Shown here: in pieces, positions 25,857 to 33,345 of the stretch
Layout: every line of letters starts with the position of its first letter
Numbering within the stretch: position 1 is the stretch's first letter
Source of the DNA: Paenibacillus castaneae
GTDB taxonomy: Bacteria; Bacillota; Bacilli; Paenibacillales; Paenibacillaceae
Length of the DNA stretch: 64,000 nucleotides
NCBI RefSeq assembly: GCF_002884445.1
Contig: NZ_KZ614144.1
Span: 5,412,712 to 5,476,711, forward strand
Reading direction: 5' to 3'
Position numbers and translations under genes: made by a program
Notes under the pieces: generated by a model
The model's database searches: none
Told to the model about the DNA's origin: nothing
Seen by the model: the letters and a program-made list of their open reading frames with translations, nothing else

Positions 25857-26138
25857 TGAGCGCCAGTTGACGGATAGAGCTAGCTCTATCCACTTTGGGA
25901 TGAACCTTTGGGGGCATGCGCAGCCGAATAGAGCTAGTTTCTAGCTCTATTCTTATATTTTGGGTTGGTTTGCTAGAAATAGAGCTAGTTTCTAGCTCTA
26001 TTTCATAGGATTCGGCGCCATTGTGGCTAGTTTGCGGTTCGCGCTGCCGAATAGAGCTAGTTTTAGAGCTAGAATAAAAAGTGGACACCTGTTAAGGAGA
26101 AATGGATAATTTACTTAACGAAGAAAGAGGTGTCCTTT

Positions 26139-26456
26139 ATGGGGGAGCAACGTCAACGATTTAATGAAGATTTTAAGAAGCAAACGGTTAAATATATTCA
26201 GGATCAGACGAAGTCCGTACCGGAGATTGCTACAGAATTAAATATTTCCTCGAGTACTGTACACAAATGGTTAGCCAAGTACCGAGAATTCGACAATGAA
26301 TCTTTAGCAAACCCCGAGAAAGTTCGTCAATTAGAACAACAATTAAAAGAGAAAGAACGCGAAAATCAACTGAAAGAGCGAGCGCTAGCAGATCTCCAAG
26401 AAGAATTGGCCATTTTAAAAAAGGCTCTGCACATCTTCAGCAAAGAAAAGAACTAA
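26139..26456 (+). CDS. IS3-family transposase OrfA
   Basis: 105 residues. A helix-turn-helix (S-V-P-E-I-A-T-E-L-N-I-S-S-S-T-V-H-K-W-L) binds the IS ends. A Gln/Glu/Lys-rich leucine-zipper helix (about 60-95) serves oligomerisation. The ATG at 26139 is seven bases from AAAGAGGTG; the GTG at 26130 overlaps that site. Its 3' part carries the slippery heptamer that feeds ribosomes into orfB. Confidence 0.95.
   Translation: MGEQRQRFNEDFKKQTVKYIQDQTKSVPEIATELNISSSTVHKWLAKYREFDNESLANPEKVRQLEQQLKEKERENQLKERALADLQEELAILKKALHIFSKEKN
26417..26423 (+). promoter_or_regulatory. Programmed -1 frameshift site A-AAA-AAG
   Basis: The heptamer is in phase with OrfA (tta aaa aag), and the OrfB frame is -1 relative to OrfA and open from this point to 27328. 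This is the usual IS3-family route to the OrfAB fusion transposase. Confidence 0.85.
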
Positions 26457-27328
26457 GGTTCCAATTTGTCGAAGATCATCGCTCTGAGTATCGACTAGAG
26501 AAGATGTGCAAGGTCATGGAGATTTCTCGGAGCGGTTATTATAAGTGGAAACTAGCTAAACCTAGTGAGCAAAAGCTTCGCAAGGCAGCTGTAATCGAGC
26601 GAATCAACTATCATTTCCACGATACCAAAGGGATCTATGGTAGTCCGAAGATTACCCATATGCTCTCGTTAGAGGGCATAAACACCTGTGAACGTACGGT
26701 AAGCAACTATATGAATGAGGTAGGATTGCGTTCCTGTGTTTCAAGGAAATTCAGAGTAAACACCACCGATTCCAACCATGACCAGCCTGTAGCTCCGAAC
26801 ATCCTGAATCAACAGTTTGCTACAGAGGAGCCTAACCGGGTGTGGGCAGCGGATATTACCTACATTCCTTGTCGTGAAGGACGACTTTATTTGGCCAGTG
26901 TTCTCGACCTCTGTACACGTGAAATTGTAGGTTGGCGGCTTGCTGCTCGAATGACTGTTGAACTTGTCCTTGGCGCATTAGAAGATGCTTTTAAGACGAA
27001 AAAACCCAAAAAGGGACTTATCCATCACTCCGATCGTGGTTCGCAGTATGCTTCTGCCGAATATCGAGAAAAGCTTTCCTCCTATAAGATGACAGCCAGC
27101 ATGAGCCGTAAAGGTAACTGTTATGACAACGCGAGTATGGAATCTTTTCATAGCGTACTCAAGAAAGAGCTGGTTTACTGCAAGACATTCAAGACGAAGA
27201 AGCAAGCTTATGATGAAATATTCCAATACATTGAGCTTTTCTATAATCGCAAACGTATCCATAGCTCACTTGGCTATTTATCACCAGTTCGCTTTGCTGC
27301 GCTTTTTCATAAGAAAAGCGCTAGCTAA
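26423..27328 (+). CDS. IS3-family transposase OrfB (DDE catalytic part, made by frameshift)
   Basis: About 302 residues when read from the frameshift; an internal ATG at 26504 gives 274. The N-terminus F-V-E-D-H-R-S-E-Y-R...M-C-K-V-M-E-I-S-R-S-G-Y-Y-K-W is the HTH_21 region. The rve integrase core has D in W-A-A-D-I-T-Y-I, D in H-H-S-D-R-G-S-Q-Y and E in N-A-S-M-E-S-F-H. All three DDE residues are intact, so the element should be active. Confidence 0.95.
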   Translation, partial: GSAHLQQRKELRFQFVEDHRSEYRLEKMCKVMEISRSGYYKWKLAKPSEQKLRKAAVIERINYHFHDTKGIYGSPKITHMLSLEGINTCERTVSNYMNEVGLRSCVSRKFRVNTTDSNHDQPVAPNILNQQFATEEPNRVWAADITYIPCREGRLYLASVLDLCTREIVGWRLAARMTVELVLGALEDAFKTKKPKKGLIHHSDRGSQYASAEYREKLSSYKMTASMSRKGNCYDNASMESFHSVLKKELVYCKTFKTKKQAYDEIFQYIELFYNRKRIHSSLGYLSPVRFAALFHKKSAS

Positions 27329-27655
27329 TTCTCCTAAATAAGTGTCCACTTTATTGACAGAGGTCCATTTCTAGCTCTATTCTCATGTTTTGGGTTGGTT
27401 TTCTAGAAATAGAGCTAGTTTTTAGCTCTATTTCTTGGTATTCGGCGCGATTATGGCCAGTTAGCGGCTTGCGCTGCCGAATAGAGCTAGTTTCTAGCTC
27501 TATTCTCATATTTTAGGTTAGTTTTCTAGTAATAGAGCTAGTTTCTAGCTCTATTTCATGGGATTCGGCGCCATTGCGGCAAATTTGCGGTTCGCGCTGC
27601 CGAATAGAGCTAGTTTTGGACCTCTGTCAATAAAGTGGACACTTATTTAGGAGAA

Positions 27656-28561
27656 TTAGCTAGCGCTTTTCTTATGAAAAAGCGCAGCAAAGCGAACTGG
27701 TGATAAATAGCCAAGTGAGCTATGGATACGTTTGCGATTATAGAAAAGCTCAATGTATTGGAATATTTCATCATAAGCTTGCTTCTTCGTCTTGAATGTC
27801 TTGCAGTAAACCAGCTCTTTCTTGAGTACGCTATGAAAAGATTCCATACTCGCGTTGTCATAACAGTTACCTTTACGGCTCATGCTGGCTGTCATCTTAT
27901 AGGAGGAAAGCTTTTCTCGATATTCGGCAGAAGCATACTGCGAACCACGATCGGAGTGATGGATAAGTCCCTTTTTGGGTTTTTTCGTCTTAAAAGCATC
28001 TTCTAATGCGCCAAGGACAAGTTCAACAGTCATTCGAGCAGCAAGCCGCCAACCTACAATTTCACGTGTACAGAGGTCGAGAACACTGGCCAAATAAAGT
28101 CGTCCTTCACGACAAGGAATGTAGGTAATATCCGCTGCCCACACCCGGTTAGGCTCCTCTGTAGCAAACTGTTGATTCAGGATGTTCGGAGCTACAGGCT
28201 GGTCATGGTTGGAATCGGTGGTGTTTACTCTGAATTTCCTTGAAACACAGGAACGCAATCCTACCTCATTCATATAGTTGCTTACCGTACGTTCACAGGT
28301 GTTTATGCCCTCTAACGAGAGCATATGGGTAATCTTCGGACTACCATAGATCCCTTTGGTATCGTGGAAATGATAGTTGATTCGCTCGATTACAGCTGCC
28401 TTGCGAAGCTTTTGCTCACTAGGTTTAGCTAGTTTCCACTTATAATAACCGCTCCGAGAAATCTCCATGACCTTGCACATCTTCTCTAGTCGATACTCAG
28501 AGCGATGATCTTCGACAAATTGGAACCTTAGTTCTTTTCTTTGCTGAAGATGTGCAGAGCC
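27656..28561 (-). CDS. IS3-family transposase OrfB, copy 2
   Basis: Identical in translation to the OrfB of copy 1, with an intact DDE triad and the same A6G slippery site at 28561-28567. An internal ATG at 28480 gives the 274-residue product. Confidence 0.95.
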   Translation of the reverse strand, partial: GSAHLQQRKELRFQFVEDHRSEYRLEKMCKVMEISRSGYYKWKLAKPSEQKLRKAAVIERINYHFHDTKGIYGSPKITHMLSLEGINTCERTVSNYMNEVGLRSCVSRKFRVNTTDSNHDQPVAPNILNQQFATEEPNRVWAADITYIPCREGRLYLASVLDLCTREIVGWRLAARMTVELVLGALEDAFKTKKPKKGLIHHSDRGSQYASAEYREKLSSYKMTASMSRKGNCYDNASMESFHSVLKKELVYCKTFKTKKQAYDEIFQYIELFYNRKRIHSSLGYLSPVRFAALFHKKSAS

Positions 28562-28845
28562 TTTTTTAAAATGGCCAATTCTTCTTGGAGATCTGCTAGC
28601 GCTCGCTCTTTCAGTTGATTTTCGCGTTCTTTCTCTTTTAATTGTTGTTCTAATTGACGAACTTTCTCGGGGTTTGCTAAAGATTCATTGTCGAATTCTC
28701 GGTACTTGGCTAACCATTTGTGTACAGTACTCGAGGAAATATTTAATTCTGTAGCAATCTCCGGTACGGACTTCGTCTGATCCTGAATATATTTAACCGT
28801 TTGCTTCTTAAAATCTTCATTAAATCGTTGACGTTGCTCCCCCAT
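28528..28845 (-). CDS. IS3-family transposase OrfA, copy 2
   Basis: Identical in translation to OrfA of copy 1: helix-turn-helix plus leucine zipper, ATG at 28845. Confidence 0.95.
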   Translation of the reverse strand: MGEQRQRFNEDFKKQTVKYIQDQTKSVPEIATELNISSSTVHKWLAKYREFDNESLANPEKVRQLEQQLKEKERENQLKERALADLQEELAILKKALHIFSKEKN

Positions 28846-29165
28846 AAAGGACACCTCTTTCTTCGTTAAGTAAATTATCCATTTCTCCTTAACAGGTGTC
28901 CACTTTTTATTCTAGCTCTATTTCTAGCTCTATTCGTATATTTGGGGTTGGTTTTCAAGAAATAGAGCTAGTTTCTAGCTCTATTTCGTGAGCTTCGGCC
29001 TCATCCAGAACAGTTGGCGGGTCGCGGCGTTGGGTTAGAGCTAGCTCCTAGCTCTACTTCACCCATTTCGGTTCGAACGCAGGTTTATTTTACATAGAAA
29101 TGCACAACCTTCTTCCGATATTTGGTACAATAGTAGCAAAATTGCTTATTGAAGGATGATGAACG

Positions 29166-30131
29166 ATGTCTGATCATAATGACCGTGATGAACTCGCAGA
29201 TCGCCGCCGCAATAAATTGAAGGTGCTCCATTTCGACAAAGACGGAAAAGATTTAGTCGAATCAGAGAAACCAGACGAATCATTTGCTGATGTTGGCGGA
29301 CTAGAGGACGTGAAGAAAAAAATTCGCATGAACTTCATTTTGCCGCTGAAGCAGCCGGAGCTATTCGCAGCCTACGGCAAGGAAGCCGGCGGAAGCTTGC
29401 TGCTCTATGGTCCTCCCGGCTGCGGGAAAACATTTCTAGCTCGAGCAGTTGCAGGCGAGATCGATGCCAACTTCATGCATATTGAGCTGCAAGCGATCTT
29501 AGGCATGTATGTCGGACAAAGCGAGAATAACCTCCATGATATTTTTGAGAAAGCACGCGAAAATAAGCCCTGCGTCATCTTTATCGATGAGCTTGATGCA
29601 ATGGGCGGCAGCCGTAACCAAATGCGTCAGCATCATGATCGGATTTTGGTTAATCAGCTGCTTATGGAGCTTGACGGACTGCGGACATTCAATGATCAGG
29701 TATTTGTTATCGGTGCAACGAATACGCCTTGGTACTTAGACTCGGCGCTGCGCAGGCCAGGCAGATTTAATCATATGATCTTCGTACCGCCGCCGGAAGA
29801 GAGTGAACGTGAGACTATCCTCAAGCTGAAGCTGGCTGGCAAACCGTTAGCGCCGCTTGACTTAACCAAAATCTCCAAAGAAACGAAGCATTTCTCCGGT
29901 GCGGATTTGGAGCAAATTGTGAAGGATGCAGTCGAGGTTGCTCTCGAGAGATCGCTTGAGACTGGCGATATTCAACCCATCTCGCAAGATGATTTGAAGA
30001 AGGCGTCTAAGCAGCGGAAAGCGACAACGCTGGATTGGTTTGCGACAGCCAAAAACTATGCAACCTTTAGCGACGTCAATCAGGACTATCAAATCGTGCT
30101 TGATTATATGAAAGCGAACGGTCTGAAATAG
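29166..30131 (+). CDS. AAA+ ATPase, Cdc48/FtsH-like single domain
   Basis: 321 residues, cytosolic. Walker A G-P-P-G-C-G-K-T at 82-89, pore-loop-like M-Y-V-G near 114, Walker B V-I-F-I-D-E-L-D at 137-144, and the second region of homology G-A-T-N-T-P...L-R-R-P-G-R-F with both arginine fingers. The C-terminal helical lid has F-S-G-A-D-L-E-Q-I-V-K. A short charged N-terminus (1-38) replaces the substrate domain. Followed after 27 bases by a TPR membrane protein in the same direction, so the pair probably acts as an unfoldase with a membrane adaptor. Substrate unknown. Confidence 0.9.
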   Translation: MSDHNDRDELADRRRNKLKVLHFDKDGKDLVESEKPDESFADVGGLEDVKKKIRMNFILPLKQPELFAAYGKEAGGSLLLYGPPGCGKTFLARAVAGEIDANFMHIELQAILGMYVGQSENNLHDIFEKARENKPCVIFIDELDAMGGSRNQMRQHHDRILVNQLLMELDGLRTFNDQVFVIGATNTPWYLDSALRRPGRFNHMIFVPPPEESERETILKLKLAGKPLAPLDLTKISKETKHFSGADLEQIVKDAVEVALERSLETGDIQPISQDDLKKASKQRKATTLDWFATAKNYATFSDVNQDYQIVLDYMKANGLK

Positions 30132-30158
30132 TAGATTAATAGAGAGGTAGCCACTCAT

Positions 30159-31031
30159 ATGATAGAGGTAGATACGAGCAGTCTGCGATTTGTTAGAATC
30201 CAACAGCTAATGGAATGGAAGAAATATAATGAGGCTGTAGATGAAGCGATGCAGCTTATTCGAGAACAACCGGAGGATCCCGATGCCTACGCACTGCTCG
30301 GTCAAATCAATCTGCTAACCGAAAAGTATGACCACGCTCTTCACTGGTCTGCCGAGGCGCTTAAGCATGATCCTGACAACGCCTTGGCGTGGTTTGTGCG
30401 ATCCACCGTCTATTACGATATGGAAAACTGGAAAGAGCTTGGTGATACGCTAGTAAACGCGATGCGTGTTGATCCGTATGAGTCTTTTTATTATTTCTTG
30501 CAGGCATGCCTGTCCAACCGAACAGGTAAATTCGCGCAGGGTAAAGATATGATTCTAAAGGCGCTGGAGTTTACGCCTGAGAATGCTCTTTATTTATCTC
30601 TCTTAAGCTACAACGAGGCATTGTTGCGGAATTTCTCCGAATCCATAGTATCCGCAAATAGAGCATTACGTCTGGATGTAGAGTCCGAGCTCGTCTACTT
30701 GCACCTTGCTTGGGCGGCCGAGCAGCGAAATGATTATGATAACTATTTGCTTATGCTCAAAAACGCGATTCGTCTTGATCCGGACAATGCACAAATTCGC
30801 CAAGAATATCTGATTGGCCTGCAGAAAAATTATTTGCTCTATCGCATCATGCTTACTCCCGGTAATTTCCTCAAAAAAATGAAGCCATGGCAAATTCTTG
30901 TCAGCTGGATCGTGCTGTGGGCCTTGTTTAAACCATTAATCATTGTATTCATTTTGCTGTACATCATCACTCACTGGGTAACGAAGCTGCTGGTGCATGT
31001 GAAGGTGTTCGGCTGGACGCGCAGAAGATGA
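30159..31031 (+). CDS. TPR protein with C-terminal membrane segment
   Basis: 290 residues. About five tetratricopeptide repeats (residues 10-225; for example Y-D-H-A-L-H-W-S-A-E-A-L-K-H-D-P-D-N-A-L-A-W) precede a hydrophobic hairpin (about 243-275) and a basic tail K-V-F-G-W-T-R-R-R. The TPR face is therefore cytosolic and tethered to the membrane. The start is ATG 30159 after AGAGAGGTAG. It is likely cotranscribed with the AAA+ gene and may recruit it to membrane substrates. Confidence 0.85.
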   Translation: MIEVDTSSLRFVRIQQLMEWKKYNEAVDEAMQLIREQPEDPDAYALLGQINLLTEKYDHALHWSAEALKHDPDNALAWFVRSTVYYDMENWKELGDTLVNAMRVDPYESFYYFLQACLSNRTGKFAQGKDMILKALEFTPENALYLSLLSYNEALLRNFSESIVSANRALRLDVESELVYLHLAWAAEQRNDYDNYLLMLKNAIRLDPDNAQIRQEYLIGLQKNYLLYRIMLTPGNFLKKMKPWQILVSWIVLWALFKPLIIVFILLYIITHWVTKLLVHVKVFGWTRRR

Positions 31032-31125
31032 ACAAGAGCCATTGTACTTTCGCTTCATGCTTGATATTATCAGGCTAGCTTTAAACTCTAGTCTTCATTT
31101 CATATAAAAAGGGATGGTTAACCAA

Positions 31126-32094
31126 ATGGCACAGCCTTATGATTTGCCCCTCGATCAATTGCGACAGTTTAAGCCAGCACTTACTAGAAGAGAAGATTTC
31201 GATGATTTCTGGACAGCAACGCTAGCTGAATTAGCTGCTGTGCCACTAGCTTATGAACGGGTTGAGATCAGCTATCCCGTAAAGGGCATGAAGGTTTATC
31301 GTGTATTCTATAAAGGATTCAATCATGCGAGAATAGAAGGAATTCTAGCGCTGCCCGAGCAAGCGCAGCCGCTTCCCGGCATCGTTGCTTATCATGGCTA
31401 TAATTGGTGTGTTGACGGGGACATTCATGATACTGTCAATCAGGCGCTGAAGGGCTATGCTGTTCTGAAGATGTTCTGCCGCGGCCAGCATGGAGAGAGT
31501 GAAGACAATGTCGTCTCTTCCAATGGCCATGTTACCGGATGGATGACCAAGGGGATTCAGAATAAAGAGGAATATTATTACCGTGCTGTCTATATGGATG
31601 CGGTTCGCGCGATCGATATATTAGCAGCTATGCCAGAGGTTGACGCTGATCGAATAGCGGTAACGGGCGGAAGCCAGGGCGGTGCGATTACACTCGCAGC
31701 CGCAGCATTATCTAATATTCCTAAGCTAGCGGTTGCAGACCACCCCTATTTGTCGCATTTCGAACGCGCGATAGACATTACACCGCACGGGCCTTACAGT
31801 GAGCTTAATGATTATTTCCGCCGCCATTCCTGTCATCCTGAGCTTGAAATAAAGGCGAAAGAAACGTTAAGCTATTTTGACATTATGAATCTAGCTCCGC
31901 GGGTCAACTGCTATTCTTGGCTGACCATTGGACTAGTCGACGACATTACACCGCCATCCACCGTATTCGCTGTATATAATCATCTGACTTGTGAGAAAGA
32001 CATAGCCGTTTATCGTTACTTCGGGCATGAGCTTGTGCCCGGTTCTATAGCACCGCGATTACAGCTTTTTATGGATTATTTGCAAAACAGCTAA
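31126..32094 (+). CDS. Acetyl xylan esterase / cephalosporin-C deacetylase family (CE7)
   Basis: 322 residues, cytosolic. The N-terminus Y-D-L-P-L-D-Q-L-R-Q-F...D-F-D-D-F-W is typical. V-T-G-G-S-Q-G-G-A supplies the nucleophile Ser, G-L-V-D-D-I-T-P-P-S the Asp region and Y-F-G-H-E-L the His. R-G-Q-H-G-E matches the conserved R-G-Q near the active site. It deacetylates short xylo-oligosaccharides or similar esters. The ATG at 31126 is preferred; an ATG at 31114 overlaps the AAAAAGGG ribosome binding site. Confidence 0.92.
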   Translation: MAQPYDLPLDQLRQFKPALTRREDFDDFWTATLAELAAVPLAYERVEISYPVKGMKVYRVFYKGFNHARIEGILALPEQAQPLPGIVAYHGYNWCVDGDIHDTVNQALKGYAVLKMFCRGQHGESEDNVVSSNGHVTGWMTKGIQNKEEYYYRAVYMDAVRAIDILAAMPEVDADRIAVTGGSQGGAITLAAAALSNIPKLAVADHPYLSHFERAIDITPHGPYSELNDYFRRHSCHPELEIKAKETLSYFDIMNLAPRVNCYSWLTIGLVDDITPPSTVFAVYNHLTCEKDIAVYRYFGHELVPGSIAPRLQLFMDYLQNS

Positions 32095-32111
32095 ATTAAA
32101 TTTGAATAAGG

Positions 32112-32161
32112 AAAAGCGGCTGTCTCCCATGGTATATAACCATGAAGGACAGCCGCTTTTT
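32112..32161. terminator. Strong bidirectional terminator
   Basis: AAAAGCGGCTGTC (32112-32124) pairs with GACAGCCGCTTTT (32148-32160), with an inner CATGGT/AACCATG helix, between two convergent esterase genes. Confidence 0.9.
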
Positions 32162-32176
32162 GTAACAATTGCTTAC

Positions 32177-33241
32177 TTACCAGCCCGTTTTTTGTTTAAT
32201 CTCGCCCACTAATTGCTGGGCCATAAGTGCATGTGTAATGACATTAGGATGACCTGTTTCACCCATCCCATCTCGCTCTGCATTAGCTTCATCGAAGAGG
32301 AAGTAATGCACGTTAACATCCCCGGCTTCGCGAATCTGACGATTAGCCTCATAAATATGCTCCTTCACAGGAGAGGCCTGGAATGGTCCAAGCGTCATAA
32401 ATAGCTGTGCAGCAGGATATCGTTTACGTATGCGCGACACAAGCTCAGCATAGGTCTGTACGAACTCTGCCGGATCTATCTTATAATTGTTATCATTCGT
32501 ACCGAGATTAATCACCACGACATGGGGTATCCACTGCGAGAAATCCCATTTCGGCTCTGCATGCAGCGGATTTAACAACTCATATTGATCCTTCATCGTG
32601 TTCACACGCTCATCGCCGTAATTGACTGTTAAGCCAATTCCCGATATTGCTACCGTATGATGCTCGGCATCTAACGCGAGAGCAGCCAACGTTCCATAAG
32701 CCAGGCTATTATTCTCATGCTCTGCAATATTAGGATCTCCGTCTTTTCCTTCATTTCCTGAGCCTACACTAATGGAATCGCCAATAATCTCGATTCTTCT
32801 GTCCTTATGCGGCGGTGGAGCCAGAAAGCTGCCTCCTTCAGGAAGAACAGCGCCAAGAAACTGAACAGTACCGAACATCGCTTCTGTCCGCTTATAAATT
32901 TCAAACAAATGAACAGCATTAGGATCCAAGCCTTCCGCGATCGATATTACACCACCAGTCTCACCGATATGAAGCTTACGAGGCTCTCCCCCATTCAGCG
33001 TGATATCAAACCACGTATTCTCCCTTTCAACAACGACCATGTTCAAGCTTATGGCGCTCCCTTGGAACCGAATAGCTATCGAGCTTCCTGCCCAGGATAA
33101 GATCGGACCTCTTGGATCGCTCCAATCCATTCTTCCGATGTAACGCGCATGCTCTTGCAAATCAAAATGACCGGAGACTGGCTCATTAATCGGCGTCAGT
33201 CCGTTATTCAAATAGTCTGCCACTTCATTCACCCTATTCAT
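32177..33241 (-). CDS. SGNH-hydrolase acetyl esterase, CE2-like two-domain enzyme
   Basis: 354 residues. An N-terminal beta-sandwich (about 25-130, with W-A-G-S-S-I-A-I-R-F-Q-G) precedes an SGNH domain. Block I is I-E-I-I-G-D-S-I-S-V-G, block III N-L-G-T-N-D-N and the late His G-H-P-N. This order is that of carbohydrate esterase family 2. No signal peptide, so it probably acts on imported oligosaccharides, like the neighbouring CE7 enzyme. The ATG at 33241 lacks a clear ribosome binding site; the GTG at 33223 behind AGGGTGAA is possible. Confidence 0.85.
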   Translation of the reverse strand: MNRVNEVADYLNNGLTPINEPVSGHFDLQEHARYIGRMDWSDPRGPILSWAGSSIAIRFQGSAISLNMVVVERENTWFDITLNGGEPRKLHIGETGGVISIAEGLDPNAVHLFEIYKRTEAMFGTVQFLGAVLPEGGSFLAPPPHKDRRIEIIGDSISVGSGNEGKDGDPNIAEHENNSLAYGTLAALALDAEHHTVAISGIGLTVNYGDERVNTMKDQYELLNPLHAEPKWDFSQWIPHVVVINLGTNDNNYKIDPAEFVQTYAELVSRIRKRYPAAQLFMTLGPFQASPVKEHIYEANRQIREAGDVNVHYFLFDEANAERDGMGETGHPNVITHALMAQQLVGEIKQKTGW

Positions 33242-33345
33242 TTAGTTTCATATTTCGAAAAGGCGATGCTAATAACAGAATCATCATAACGTTACTTATT
33301 TCAGAAATCAAAACATAATTTTGTTAGGTTCCGCCTTTGATTACC

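Larger units (their letters stand above)
26064..27367 (+). mobile_element. IS3-family insertion sequence, copy 1 (1304 bp)
   Basis: Left end TAGAGCTAGAATAAAAAGTGG and right end CTTTATTGACAGAGGTCCA carry imperfect terminal inverted repeats sharing AAGTGGACAC. A 3-bp duplication TTT flanks it (26061-26063 and 27368-27370). The insertion splits the loop of the first hairpin in repeat unit 2. It encodes OrfA and OrfB with an A6G frameshift signal (IS150-like group). It appears identical to copy 2 over its whole length, implying recent transposition. Confidence 0.95.
27617..28920 (-). mobile_element. IS3-family insertion sequence, copy 2 (1304 bp, inverted)
   Basis: Same length, ends and gene content as copy 1 but in the opposite orientation. 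It is flanked by TTT (27614-27616 and 28921-28923) and inserted in the loop of the first hairpin of repeat unit 4. The offset of 15 bases from the unit start is the same as in copy 1. The 249 bases between the copies are repeat array only, so this is not a cargo-carrying transposon. Confidence 0.95.
25872..29055. repeat. 123-bp tandem repeat array of paired palindromes, interrupted by two IS copies
   Basis: Each unit has one hairpin of type GAATAGAGCTAG-TTT-CTAGCTCTATTC, a 23-base spacer (GGGTTGGTT core), a second hairpin of type GAAATAGAGCTAG-TTT-CTAGCTCTATTTC, and about 45 bases with CGGCG...GCGCTGCC. Unit starts at 25926, 26049, 27479 and 27602 are exactly 123 bases apart once the 1304-bp IS copies and their TTT duplications are removed. 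A degenerate fifth unit begins near 29033, and a variant palindrome GGATAGAGCT-AGCTCTATCC lies at 25872-25891. Non-coding; not CRISPR, because the units are head-to-tail repeats without unique spacers. Confidence 0.93.

Noticed and set aside
26064..28920. Composite transposon carrying cargo between two IS copies
   Set aside because: The interval contains only 249 bases of the palindromic array, and each IS has its own TTT duplication, so they inserted separately.
25872..29055. Possible CRISPR array
   Set aside because: Repeats are spaced by conserved sequence, the 123-bp unit is itself repeated head to tail, spacers are not unique, and no cas genes are present.
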